64,000 bases of DNA from Eubacterium sp. (GTDB lineage: Bacteria; Bacillota; Clostridia; Oscillospirales; Acutalibacteraceae). Position numbers and translations under genes: made by a program. Shown piece after piece: positions 16,301-24,914 of the stretch (its first letter is position 1; each line of letters opens with the position of its first letter). Under the pieces are notes generated by a model. It saw nothing but the letters and a program-made list of their open reading frames with translations, ran no database searches and had not been told where the DNA came from. The stretch spans positions 1-64,000 of the forward strand of contig JAFUEH010000009.1 in the NCBI GenBank assembly GCA_017463985.1. Reading direction: 5' to 3'.

Positions 16301-17878
16301 TCAGAAGTTGGCATAAATTAAATCGACTACGCCGTAGCCGTCGCCGTAAGCGCCAAAGACGACGATCACCGCACCGGCAGCCAGGAAGCCGAGCAGCTTC
16401 ACAAGGAACGGCAGGCGGCTGATCCTGGCGCGCAGGTCCACGCCCTTTTCCTGCAGCAAGCTGACGAGGAAAAGCACGCCGGTGCCGAGCACCAAAATAC
16501 CATAGTCACCGAGGTCCAGCTCCAGCCCGTTACCGTGACCGGGCATCAGCGCCGCCAGGTTCGGATTCGTCACGATCGACACCAGCAGCGACGCAGCGTG
16601 CGACAGGGAGTCGGCACGGAAAATACACATACCGACGTTGACGATCGCAAACGTGCGTACCGTCTGGAACAGGCGGTAGCCCTTGCCCGCGCGGTTAATA
16701 TGCAGCGCCTTGCAGAGCTTCGCAAACAGCGGCTCCAAAAACAGCCCGAGCATCATCAGGACATAGTAGTACAGACCGTAGGCGATGTACTTCCAGCCGG
16801 CGCCGTGCCAAAAGCCGTTCGTGAACCAAACGAAGAACAGCGCGACCGCCGTCGGCAGCAGGTTCGCATAATACGGATTGTGCTTTTTACGGGCAGCCTT
16901 TGTTAACTTTTTAAACGGCTTGGAAAGCGAAATGGGATAAAAAATATAATCGCGCAGCCACGTACCGAGACTGATGTGCCAACGCTGCCAAAATTCGTTG
17001 ATCGTCCGCGCAAAAAACGGACGGTTAAAGTTCTCCGGCACGGTGATGCCCATCATTTCCGCCAGGCCGCACATCACGTCCATCACGCCGGAAAATTCGC
17101 AGTACAGCTGCAGGGTATAAAACAGGATCGCCGCCAGCACGACAACGCCGGTATAGTCGTTTTCCATATCAAAGACATGGCGCACGAACTCGGCGGCGCG
17201 GTCAGCAATCACGACCTTCTTAAAGAGACCCCACGCGACGCGCTCCACACCGCGGACGATCTGCTGCGCCGAAAAGGAATTGCCGGTCTCCAGCGCCGTA
17301 CCGAGCTGGTCATAGCGCGCGATCGGTCCCTCCACGACGGTCAGCATAAAGGACAGGTAGAGCGAGATGCGCAGCGGATTTTTGCGCGCTTCGATCTTAC
17401 CGCGGTACACATCCGTCAGGTAGCTGACGGCCTGCAGCGTATAAAACGAGATGCCAAGCGGCTGTACAATATCCGCCGCCGGCCAATCGGCACGCAGCAG
17501 CGTGTTGGCGGTGTCGATGAAGAAGTTTGCGTATTTACAGACGAGCAAAATGCCCAGTGTGGACACAGCACCTGCTGCCAGCACCAGGCTTTTGTACGTG
17601 TTATATTTCTTTTTGAGCACTTTACGCTGCGGCTTGTCCACCGTTTTGCGCAGGGTGCGAAAACGGTTTTCCAGTCCCTGGATGCCGAGACCGGCCGCCC
17701 AGACGAGCAGCGTCGCCGCCGTCAGCGGCAGCACGTGGCCGCGGGAGGAGATAAAATAGAATACCCACGAGCCGAGCAGCAGCGCACACCATTTCGCCTT
17801 CTTTGGCATGATCGTATACAGTAAAAAGGTGATCCCGAAATACAGTATAAAAAATGCAAAGGAGGTGTAGCTGATCAT
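16301..17878 (-). CDS. dltB: D-alanyl transfer protein DltB (MBOAT)
   Basis: The 525-residue polytopic membrane protein belongs to the membrane-bound O-acyltransferases. It shows the conserved FWQRWHISLGTWLRDYIF block and the catalytic-histidine segment FVWFTNGFWHGAGWKYIAYG. DltB receives D-alanine from the DltC carrier inside and passes it across the membrane. Roughly a dozen hydrophobic segments are visible. It lies directly behind dltC. The product is longer than the approximately 400 residues common for DltB, with an extra hydrophobic C-terminal part and a Lys-rich insert (KTVDKPQRKVLKKKYNTYKS). Confidence 0.92.
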   Translation of the reverse strand: MISYTSFAFFILYFGITFLLYTIMPKKAKWCALLLGSWVFYFISSRGHVLPLTAATLLVWAAGLGIQGLENRFRTLRKTVDKPQRKVLKKKYNTYKSLVLAAGAVSTLGILLVCKYANFFIDTANTLLRADWPAADIVQPLGISFYTLQAVSYLTDVYRGKIEARKNPLRISLYLSFMLTVVEGPIARYDQLGTALETGNSFSAQQIVRGVERVAWGLFKKVVIADRAAEFVRHVFDMENDYTGVVVLAAILFYTLQLYCEFSGVMDVMCGLAEMMGITVPENFNRPFFARTINEFWQRWHISLGTWLRDYIFYPISLSKPFKKLTKAARKKHNPYYANLLPTAVALFFVWFTNGFWHGAGWKYIAYGLYYYVLMMLGLFLEPLFAKLCKALHINRAGKGYRLFQTVRTFAIVNVGMCIFRADSLSHAASLLVSIVTNPNLAALMPGHGNGLELDLGDYGILVLGTGVLFLVSLLQEKGVDLRARISRLPFLVKLLGFLAAGAVIVVFGAYGDGYGVVDLIYANF

Positions 17879-17881
17879 GAA

Positions 17882-18112
17882 TTAGTCCTCGTCCTCCAGA
17901 CGCTCCATCAGCGCCTTGATGGCTTTCACGGTCTCAAAGTTCTCAGGGATAATATCCTGCGCGCTGATGTCGACATCAAATTCGTCAGACAGCTCCGCCA
18001 CGAGCGAAATCATGGCCAGCGAATCCAGCACCTTTTCGTCGATCAGGCGCGTGTTTTCGTCCACCTGCGCGGACGGCTTGATACCCTTGATAATTTCAAT
18101 AATGGTTTCCAT
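17882..18112 (-). CDS. dltC: D-alanyl carrier protein DltC
   Basis: The 76-residue acyl-carrier-type protein has the phosphopantetheine attachment serine in DEKVLDSLAMISLVAEL. It carries D-alanine as a thioester between DltA and DltB. It is acidic, of standard length, and sits between dltA and dltB. That order (A-C-B) differs from the usual A-B-C. Confidence 0.92.
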   Translation of the reverse strand: METIIEIIKGIKPSAQVDENTRLIDEKVLDSLAMISLVAELSDEFDVDISAQDIIPENFETVKAIKALMERLEDED

Positions 18113-18151
18113 GGTATTTTCTCCTTATCAAAAAACTAAAATCAGTTTGGC

Positions 18152-19654
18152 TCACAGCATGGCTGCCAGCTGCTTTCTGTCAATTTTTCCGTTTTGGTTA
18201 TGCGGCATTGGATTGACCTTAACAAGCCGGTTTGGCATCAGGTAATCCGTGAGCTTAGTGGCCAGCACCTCAAAGATTTTCTCCTCCTTGAGCCTTCTGG
18301 CGCTGTAAAAGAGGACGAGCTTGTCGTTCTTTTCGTCATACACGCAGGCACATTCCTGCATATTTTCGATCGCACTGGCGGCCGCTTCAATTTCGCCCAG
18401 CTCAATACGGTAGCCCAGATGCTTGATCTGGTAATCCTTACGGCAGATATAGAGGATCTCGCCGTTCTCCGCCTCCTTCACAAGGTCGCCCGTCTTATAG
18501 ACGGTCTCCGGATAGGCGGTATTCAGCGGATTCTGCACAAAGGCAGCCGCCGTTTTTTCGGGATTATTGTAATAGCCTGCCGACAGGAAGGAGCCGCGCG
18601 CATACAGCTCGCCCTCCTCGCCCGGCTGCGCCTCCTCGCCGCGCTCGTTCACAATGAACACGTCGCAGTTATTGCAGTGCCGACCGATCGGCAGCGGCTC
18701 GTCGTCCGCAAATTTTCTGTCCACCACATAGTAGGTACAGATATCCGTCGTTTCCGTCGGACCGAACAGGTTGGCGTAGACCAAGTCGTCGCCAAGGTGG
18801 TTGATCCAGTAGTTCAGCTGCTTGGTCGGCATCACCTCACCGGCGAACAGCACGGTGCGCAGGTAGGTCGGCTTGATCGTGTCGAACAGCTTAAAGTTCG
18901 CGACGATCGACATCGCAGACGGCACCCAGTAAATGGTGTTGACCTGATGGGTGTTTAAAAACTCGATCAGCCGGATCGGGAAGGTAAAATACTGCTTGGG
19001 AATGATCACCAGCGTCGCGCCCGTACGCAGCGTGGAATAAATATCGGTCACCGACATGGAAAAATAAAACGGCGTCTGGTTACCGAACACGGTGTCACGG
19101 GTAAACCGGAAGGTCTCGCTCGACCACTTGCTGTAAGCGATCACGTTGCGGTGGTTGATGATCGCGCCCTTGGGCATACCGGTAGAGCCGGAGGTATACA
19201 GCGCATAGAGCGGATCGGTATCGATCTGCGCCGCACGGATGGCCGCAAGCCGCGCCTCATCGATCGGCGCAGCGCTCAGCTCCTCGATCAAAAACAGCCT
19301 GTCCACACCGAGCTTGCGGGCATTCTCGAGGTGCTTTTCGTCGGTGACGACCGCCGCCGGCTGCAGCGTCGTAAAGATTTTTTCAATGCGCTCCACGGGC
19401 ATTTCGCTGTCAACGACGACATAAAAATTACCGCTGTAGACGATACCGAACATCGCGGCAACCGTCTCAATGCGCTTGTCAAAATAGATCGCGATCGGGC
19501 GGTTTTTCTGCGCTAAAGCGGCCAGCGCGGAGCCGATCCGGCGCGTCTTTTCACCGAGCGCGCCCCACGTAACCGAAGCGCCCTCCTCCGCGAACGCCGT
19601 CTTGTCAGGCAGCGCTGCGGCGTTTTTTTCTAAAAATTCCAGAATATTTTTCAT
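18152..19654 (-). CDS. dltA: D-alanine--carrier protein ligase DltA
   Basis: The 500-residue adenylating enzyme activates D-alanine with ATP and loads it on DltC. Core motifs are LYALYTSGSTGMPKGAIINH, FGPTETTDICTYY, YKTGD, the hinge area KHLGYRIELGEIE and the C-terminal lysine block NQNGKIDRKQL. Together with dltC, dltB and the DltD-like gene it forms a D-alanylation operon that lowers negative charge on teichoic acids and typically increases resistance to cationic peptides. No DltX micropeptide gene was identified. Confidence 0.95.
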   Translation of the reverse strand: MKNILEFLEKNAAALPDKTAFAEEGASVTWGALGEKTRRIGSALAALAQKNRPIAIYFDKRIETVAAMFGIVYSGNFYVVVDSEMPVERIEKIFTTLQPAAVVTDEKHLENARKLGVDRLFLIEELSAAPIDEARLAAIRAAQIDTDPLYALYTSGSTGMPKGAIINHRNVIAYSKWSSETFRFTRDTVFGNQTPFYFSMSVTDIYSTLRTGATLVIIPKQYFTFPIRLIEFLNTHQVNTIYWVPSAMSIVANFKLFDTIKPTYLRTVLFAGEVMPTKQLNYWINHLGDDLVYANLFGPTETTDICTYYVVDRKFADDEPLPIGRHCNNCDVFIVNERGEEAQPGEEGELYARGSFLSAGYYNNPEKTAAAFVQNPLNTAYPETVYKTGDLVKEAENGEILYICRKDYQIKHLGYRIELGEIEAAASAIENMQECACVYDEKNDKLVLFYSARRLKEEKIFEVLATKLTDYLMPNRLVKVNPMPHNQNGKIDRKQLAAML

Positions 19655-19911
19655 CTTTTTCCTTTTTCCTTGGTGATGTTAGCATCTTAGCACACATCAG
19701 TTACGTTGCGGTTAACACACGGTAAAGATTTTTCAAAGTTTGCCGTGCGCCCACTGCCGGACAGCCTCACAATTCCGCAAAGCAATCGCCACTGTCACGC
19801 GGCTCTGTCTATTTACGTACTGACACGTGTATTATTATAATCATTATAGACTAACTTTTTGTAACTAAAATATGACTTTTTTGTTACCATTTTATGACGA
19901 AACCGGCGGTG
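19655..19911. other. Gene-free leader region upstream of dltA
   Basis: About 310 bases separate dltA from the LCP gene. The part near 19831-19850 is AT-rich with two minus-strand TATAAT-like boxes (19834-19839 and 19843-19848), but no convincing -35 partner. If transcription starts there, the dltA leader is about 170 nt and contains short dyads around 19785-19830. No known riboswitch was recognised. Confidence 0.4.
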
Positions 19912-19940
19912 CAAAAAAGAAGCCCGAGGCGCACTCGGGC
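19912..19940 (-). terminator. Terminator of the LCP gene
   Basis: GCCCGAG (19922-19928)/CTCGGGC (19934-19940) followed on the minus strand by TTCTTTTTT. Confidence 0.85.
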
Positions 19941-19964
19941 ATTCCGTATTTCCTTGCAAAAAAA

Positions 19965-21506
19965 TCAATCGATTTGCGTATAGAAAACCGCGAGCACGGT
20001 CTCCATCACATTATCCTCGTCCACATAAAACTCCGCGTGCGCCACGCCGGGAATTAGCGAATCAGGGATCGCAACCGCCTCGCCCTCCAGCCGGTAGGTG
20101 GCGAAATCGTCCACGCCCTTCGACAGCAGGAAGGAGGCCATATAGGTCACGTTGCTCAGAGAGATATTCGTCTGCGTATAGCTCATCGCAGTATTATACA
20201 GCGTTGAAACCGTGGAGAAGTCCTTAACGATAGACGGCAGCAGCTGCTGCGCATACGCCTTGATGTACTGCACCTGACGGTCAGAACGGTCGACCGCCGC
20301 GTCCGCGCTGTCCATATCACGGCGTCTGACATACGCCTCCGCCGCGTTACCGCGCAGGGTCACCGTCTCGCCGGCATAAATATCCTCGTCCGGAATATCA
20401 TACTGGGCGGTCAGGGTCACGCCGCCGATCGCGTCGTTGAGCGGTGCAATACCGTCCAGGTCGAGCGCCACGTATTTTTGAATCGGCACGTTGAGCAGGA
20501 TACGGCTCATGGCTGACGTGGTATTTTCACAGCTGCCGCTCTGGCCGTCGCCGTAGGCATAAGACAAACAGAGCTGCGCCTGTGAGGTCCGAACAAACAC
20601 GCCGCTGGCCGTCGTGATATTAATATCAGTAATCGTATCACGCGGGATCGCCACCACGCTGGAGGTGCCGGTTTCCGTATCGACCGCGACCACGATATCC
20701 GCATCGGCAGAGCCGACGAAATCCGTATCCTCCGCGTCGAGGAACTGGCGCCTGTCCACACCGATGAAGGCAAAGGTCGCCATGTTATCATTATATTTAT
20801 AGTGGTGACCGTTATACTCGATCACTTCCTCATACTGCACGTCCTGCACCGTGGTGATGTCCTTATGACCCTGCGCGCGCAGGACAAGGAACGTACCGAT
20901 CACGATCGCCACCAGCAGCAACAGCAGCAGCAGTACCGCGATCACGATCTTTACCGCCGTGGGCAGCTTGCTTTTCTTCTTCTTTTTTGAGCTGCTGCTC
21001 GAGGAATGATGGTGCGACGAGCTGCCGCTTGAGGAATGATGGTGCGACGAGCTGCCGCTTGAGGAATGGTGGTGCGATGAGCTGCCGCTCGAGGAATGGT
21101 GATGCGACGAGCTGCCGCTTGAGGAATGATGGTGCGACGAGCTGCTCGAGGAATGGTGATGCGACGAGCCGTCACTTGAGGAATGGTGGTGCGACGAGCT
21201 GCTCTCTGCCGTCGCGGCAGTTTCCGTAGCGGCTTCCGCCGCTGTTGCTTTTGCAGCTTCCTCTGCCGTTTCCGCGGCGGCTTCCTTCGCTGTTTCCTTT
21301 GCCGGTTCTGCTGTCGGCGCCGGTTCGCTCTTTGCCGGTTCTGCCGCGGCGGATTTTACCTTTTCGGTCACCACAAAATGCGGCTCAGCCGCCTTTGGCT
21401 TCGGCTTGTCGTTAATGGAAAAGGAGGGCGTCTCCTCCTCCGCAGAGGCAAGGAGGAGGTCCTCGCCGTCGTTATCAAAAAGTCCGGGATCAATAGGTTT
21501 CTTCAT
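19965..21506 (-). CDS. LytR-CpsA-Psr family ligase with His/Ser-rich cytoplasmic repeats
   Basis: The 513-residue protein has a long cytoplasmic N-terminus: Ala/Glu-rich to about residue 100, then seven HHH clusters in SSSHHHSSSG-type repeats (about 100-172), then KKKKKSK. One transmembrane helix (about 178-205) leads to an extracellular LCP domain (FAFIGVDRRQF, SVVAIPRDTITDI, IGGVTL, YVRRRDMDSADAAVDRSDRQ). LCP enzymes attach wall teichoic acids or other glycopolymers to peptidoglycan; the Arg and Asp residues that hold the lipid pyrophosphate are visible. The His repeats are not part of the family and could bind metal. The start overlaps the sortase gene by 17 bases, with little ribosome site, so translation is probably coupled. 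Confidence 0.88.
   Translation of the reverse strand: MKKPIDPGLFDNDGEDLLLASAEEETPSFSINDKPKPKAAEPHFVVTEKVKSAAAEPAKSEPAPTAEPAKETAKEAAAETAEEAAKATAAEAATETAATAESSSSHHHSSSDGSSHHHSSSSSSHHHSSSGSSSHHHSSSGSSSHHHSSSGSSSHHHSSSGSSSHHHSSSSSSKKKKKSKLPTAVKIVIAVLLLLLLLVAIVIGTFLVLRAQGHKDITTVQDVQYEEVIEYNGHHYKYNDNMATFAFIGVDRRQFLDAEDTDFVGSADADIVVAVDTETGTSSVVAIPRDTITDINITTASGVFVRTSQAQLCLSYAYGDGQSGSCENTTSAMSRILLNVPIQKYVALDLDGIAPLNDAIGGVTLTAQYDIPDEDIYAGETVTLRGNAAEAYVRRRDMDSADAAVDRSDRQVQYIKAYAQQLLPSIVKDFSTVSTLYNTAMSYTQTNISLSNVTYMASFLLSKGVDDFATYRLEGEAVAIPDSLIPGVAHAEFYVDEDNVMETVLAVFYTQID
20998..21204. repeat. Tandem 30-bp repeats encoding the His/Ser tract
   Basis: Seven units containing GAATG.TG.TGCGACGAGCTG follow each other. 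The first five are in exact 30-bp phase from 21001; the later ones vary by three bases. All keep the reading frame and encode HHH within serine runs. Near-identical units make this prone to copy-number change by slippage. Confidence 0.9.
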
Positions 21507-22308
21507 CGTTGATCAATACCCCACATACTAAAAATCGAACGCCGTTCTGGCGCCATATACAGGTGGACAGGATCACGACCCTGTCGTCTGTTGTCAGCTC
21601 CTGCGTAAAGCTGTCACGCGTGTGTACCAGCGTGGAATCCGGCTGGCGGATCATATTCAGAAAGTCGAGGAACACCTCGTCGTTCTGAAAATCAAAGCTG
21701 TTCATAATATGCCGATCGTCATACTTAAAAACAGAGATAATTTCATACGTTTTGATCGAGGTCGGCGTATAGATGTAAAACACCTCATGCTCGTTAAAAA
21801 AGTCCTCTTTATCAAAATAGTGCAGCGTGGCGAACATCTTGTCGGAATAGCCGTTATGGCCGTACACCAGCGTGACCCGATCGGTGAAATCGAGGCTGTT
21901 ATGCCGCTGCGTAAAGACCGCGCCGGGCTCGGACCAGGTTTTGTCAGACGCCTTGTGCTTCAGGTAAAACTCATCGTCCGTGCGGCTCTGACAAATCGGA
22001 TAATCCACATTCGTGCCGGGCACCTTGATCCAGGCATACTGTTCGTCATTTTCTGCCTGCAGCGCCGCAAAATCGATCGGATTCTCCACCCGATTATCCA
22101 CCGTCGTCCCCTCCGTGGCCGCGGTCGTGGCGACCGTGGGAGGCTCCGGCTCCGGTTCAAACACCGAATAAAGATAGATACCGGTATAGACCGCGCCGCC
22201 GATCAGCAGCAGCACGCCCAAAAAGATCAGCAATATCGCGAGCGGTCGGCGTTTTTTCTTTTCCTCCTGCTCCTCCTCTTCAGGACGAGCGACTTCGTTT
22301 TCTGCCAT
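21490..22308 (-). CDS. srtB: Class B sortase
   Basis: The 272-residue protein has a charged Glu/Lys-rich N-terminus, one membrane helix (about residues 22-48), a Thr/Glu-rich stalk and a sortase domain. Catalytic His is in LVYGHNGYSDKMF, Cys in VVILSTC and Arg in NGVRFLVCG; the long helical insert (YEIISVFKYDDRHIMNSFDF) is typical of class B. It cleaves a sorting signal and joins the protein to peptidoglycan. The likely substrate is encoded next door. The reading frame begins with a TTG at 22338 inside the preceding terminator region; the ATG at 22308 is preferred. Its stop overlaps the LCP start. Confidence 0.92.
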   Translation of the reverse strand: MAENEVARPEEEEQEEKKKRRPLAILLIFLGVLLLIGGAVYTGIYLYSVFEPEPEPPTVATTAATEGTTVDNRVENPIDFAALQAENDEQYAWIKVPGTNVDYPICQSRTDDEFYLKHKASDKTWSEPGAVFTQRHNSLDFTDRVTLVYGHNGYSDKMFATLHYFDKEDFFNEHEVFYIYTPTSIKTYEIISVFKYDDRHIMNSFDFQNDEVFLDFLNMIRQPDSTLVHTRDSFTQELTTDDRVVILSTCIWRQNGVRFLVCGVLINDEETY

Positions 22309-22340
22309 CAAATACGCACCCCGTGCCGTTACATACAAAA

Positions 22341-22362
22341 AAGCCCGAAGCAGTTCGGGCTT
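22341..22362 (-). terminator. Terminator between the SPKTG protein and the sortase
   Basis: AAGCCCGAA (22341-22349)/TTCGGGCTT (22354-22362), followed by T residues on the minus strand. It would let the substrate be made in excess over the sortase through partial read-through. Confidence 0.85.
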
Positions 22363-22377
22363 TCAGTTTACATAAAA

Positions 22378-22848
22378 TTAGTCGTTCTTTCTCTTCTTAG
22401 AAATGGCAAGGATAGCTGCGCCGGCGCCCATTGCTGCAACACCTGCTAAGGAAGCACCCGTCTTAGGAGATACCGGGCTCGGGCTCGGCTCCACAGCCTC
22501 TTCTACGATCGCGTTGGCAATAATGTCGCCCTCGTAATCGTCGCTGACCTCGATCGTGATCGAGTTGCCCTTCTGGCTCGTGATCTTATAATCCTTACCC
22601 TCGACCATGCCTGGGAATTCCCAGCCGATCAGCTTGCCGGTGCCGGTATAGGTAAAGGTATAAACTCTCGGGCTGTCGCTGTCCTTGGTATAAGTAACTG
22701 CCTTAGACGGCTTGCCGTTAACCTCGGTAATAACGTTCGGTTCCTTGGTCGTCGGGCTGACAACCGTCTCACCGAATGCGGTCATGGCGATAGCGCCAAC
22801 GGCGATCAGCATCACTAAAGAGAGAACTACAGATAAAATCTTTTTCAT
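22378..22848 (-). CDS. Small secreted protein with SPKTG sorting signal (sortase substrate)
   Basis: The 156-residue protein has a signal peptide (KKILSVVLSLVMLIAVGAIA), a short beta-rich domain of about 80 residues (VYTFTYTGTGKLIGWEF, GNSITIEVSDDYEG), a Pro/Ser stretch, SPKTG, a hydrophobic helix and the positive tail KKRKND. (S/P)PxTG is the signal recognised by the class B sortase of Clostridioides difficile, so the neighbouring SrtB is the natural partner. The start at 22848 has GAGGTG six bases upstream. The unique domain is not recognised. Confidence 0.8.
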   Translation of the reverse strand: MKKILSVVLSLVMLIAVGAIAMTAFGETVVSPTTKEPNVITEVNGKPSKAVTYTKDSDSPRVYTFTYTGTGKLIGWEFPGMVEGKDYKITSQKGNSITIEVSDDYEGDIIANAIVEEAVEPSPSPVSPKTGASLAGVAAMGAGAAILAISKKRKND

Positions 22849-22900
22849 TATTAACACCTCATACTTACAATGATATTTTTCCATATTGCTATTTACTTGC

Positions 22901-22929
22901 ATTATAACACGCGGCTTTGTATTTGTAAA
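22901..22929 (-). promoter_or_regulatory. Promoter of the SPKTG protein gene
   Basis: Minus-strand TTTACA (22924-22929), 17-base spacer and TATAAT (22901-22906). Confidence 0.82.
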
Positions 22930-23030
22930 GAGTTTTTTTCAGTTTTTTACAGATAAAAGCTTAGAAAAATTTTACACCGTACAGATAGTAGCTCCGCGCG
23001 TCCATACCACAAAATATAGATACGTCGATA

Positions 23031-24914
23031 CTAGGATAATTTCGCCTTGCCGGTGCACAGCTCGTAATAGCGTCCCTGCTGCTGCAGGAGGGCGTCGTGG
23101 TCGCCGCGCTCAATGATCTCGCCATGCTCGAGCACCATGATCGCATTGCTGTTACGCACGGTAGACAGGCGGTGCGCGATCACGAACACGGTCCGGCCGT
23201 CCATCAGGCGGTCCATGCCCTTTTCAATATGCGCCTCGGTACGGGTATCGACCGAGGAGGTCGCCTCATCCAGCACCATCACCGGCGGGTCGGCCACGGC
23301 CGCACGGGCGATCGCCAACAGCTGGCGCTGTCCCTGAGACAGGTTGGCACCGTCGCCGGTAATCTCGGTTTCGTAGCCGTTTTCCAGATGGCGGATAAAG
23401 GAGTCCGCCGAGGCCAGCTTCGCCGCCGCGATACATTCCTCATCCGTCGCGTCCAGCCGGCCGTAGCGGATATTATCCATCACCGTGCCGGTAAACAGGT
23501 GCGTATCCTGCAGCACCATCGCCAGGGAGCGGCGCAGATCGGCTTTTTTGATCCGCTTAATATCGATCCCGTCGTAGGTGATCGTTCCCTCTTGGATGTC
23601 GTAAAAACGGTTGATCAGGTTCGTGATCGTCGTTTTGCCGGCGCCGGTGGAGCCGACGAAGGCGATCTTTTGGGCAGGCTTGGCATAAAGACTGATATTT
23701 TTCAGAACGGTCTTGCCTTCGACGTACGCAAAGCTCACGTCGTCGAACACGACCTTGCCCGCTACCGGAATACGGCGGTCGCCGTCGATCCAGAACCAGC
23801 GCTTACCGTCGTCCGTCTTTTCCTCGGTCAGGGTCACGGTGCCTTCATCGGCCTCCGCCGTCTTGTCCATGATCTCGAACACACGCTCCGCGCCTGCCAG
23901 GGCGGAAAAGATATTATTCATCTGGTTCATAATCTGGCTGATCGGCCGCGTAAACTGGCGCGAATAACTCAAAAACGTGAAGAACGTACCGATGTCGAGT
24001 CCGCCGCCGAGCAGGACCGCGCCGGTGTGCAGCACGCCCTCCAGCACCATCATACCTCCCAGCAGGGTGATCGTGGCAAAGGAGGCATTGTTGATACCGG
24101 TCGAAACCGGTCCCATCAGACCGGAATAAAAATTCGCATTTTCGGCGGTGGTGCGGTATTTTTCGTTGAGCACATCGAAGTCCTCGTTCGCCTGCTCCTC
24201 GTGGTTGAACACCTTGACGACCTTCATGCCGTCCACGTTTTCTTCGATATTGCCGTTCATTTCGCCCAGCGCCGCCTGCTGTGCTTTATAGTACTTCTTG
24301 GTGTGTGAGGCGATGTAAGCCGACGCCAGCAGCATGATCACGAGGAACACCAGCGCCACCAAAAACAGCTGCCATTTCAGCACCAGCATCATCACGATGA
24401 TCGAGGTAAACGAAAATACAGAGGATACGAGCTGGACGATCGTCTGCTCGAGCATCATCTGAATATTGTCCACGTCGTTGGTGAAGCGGCTCATGATCTC
24501 GCCGTGCGTTTCGCCGTCAAAATATTCCAGCGGCAGCGTCTGCAGGTGGTCGAACAGGTCCTTACGGATCGTGTTCGTCGTGCGGTAGGCCATTTTCACC
24601 ATGATCTTGGACTGGATGAACGTAAACAGCGACGCGCCGACGTAAAAGACGGCCACAATGATCAGGTTCTTCACCAGCAGGCGCACGCCCTCGGTGGCGA
24701 AGGTGCCGGCCTGAATCGTATCGGCCACATCGTTCAGGATCGGCTTCAGCCAGTAAGAGGCGCCCGTTTCACACAGGGTGCTCAGCACCAGCATCAGCAG
24801 CACCAGCAGCAGCAAATACTTGCTTTTGCCGATATACTGTACAATTCCCAGCAGGGTTTTTTTGGCGTTTTTCGGCTTCACAACGCCAGGGTTTCTTCCT
24901 CCTCCCGGTGGCAT
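23031..24914 (-). CDS. Heterodimeric ABC exporter, catalytic half
   Basis: The 627-residue half-transporter has six membrane helices followed by an ATPase domain: Walker A GSTGAGKTT, Walker B PPVMVLDEATSSVD with the catalytic Glu, and H-loop VIAHRLS. Its signature is LSQGQ rather than LSGGQ. Its partner, 24914-26653, has a degenerate catalytic site, as in BmrCD, LmrCD and TM287/288, so the two probably form one multidrug or lipid exporter with one hydrolysing site. The ATG overlaps the partner's stop (TAATG). The first ten codons (PPGGGRNPG) contain a GGAGGAGG stretch, so a downstream GTG at 24881 is an alternative start. Confidence 0.9.
   Translation of the reverse strand: MPPGGGRNPGVVKPKNAKKTLLGIVQYIGKSKYLLLLVLLMLVLSTLCETGASYWLKPILNDVADTIQAGTFATEGVRLLVKNLIIVAVFYVGASLFTFIQSKIMVKMAYRTTNTIRKDLFDHLQTLPLEYFDGETHGEIMSRFTNDVDNIQMMLEQTIVQLVSSVFSFTSIIVMMLVLKWQLFLVALVFLVIMLLASAYIASHTKKYYKAQQAALGEMNGNIEENVDGMKVVKVFNHEEQANEDFDVLNEKYRTTAENANFYSGLMGPVSTGINNASFATITLLGGMMVLEGVLHTGAVLLGGGLDIGTFFTFLSYSRQFTRPISQIMNQMNNIFSALAGAERVFEIMDKTAEADEGTVTLTEEKTDDGKRWFWIDGDRRIPVAGKVVFDDVSFAYVEGKTVLKNISLYAKPAQKIAFVGSTGAGKTTITNLINRFYDIQEGTITYDGIDIKRIKKADLRRSLAMVLQDTHLFTGTVMDNIRYGRLDATDEECIAAAKLASADSFIRHLENGYETEITGDGANLSQGQRQLLAIARAAVADPPVMVLDEATSSVDTRTEAHIEKGMDRLMDGRTVFVIAHRLSTVRNSNAIMVLEHGEIIERGDHDALLQQQGRYYELCTGKAKLS

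Noticed and set aside
19831-19871. Promoter for dltA
   Set aside because: Two TATAAT-like boxes are present but the -35 regions (ATTTTA, ACAAAA) are poor; not listed as a promoter.
20998-21204. CRISPR-like array
   Set aside because: Units are directly tandem with no spacers and stay in frame within the LCP gene; it is a coding repeat.
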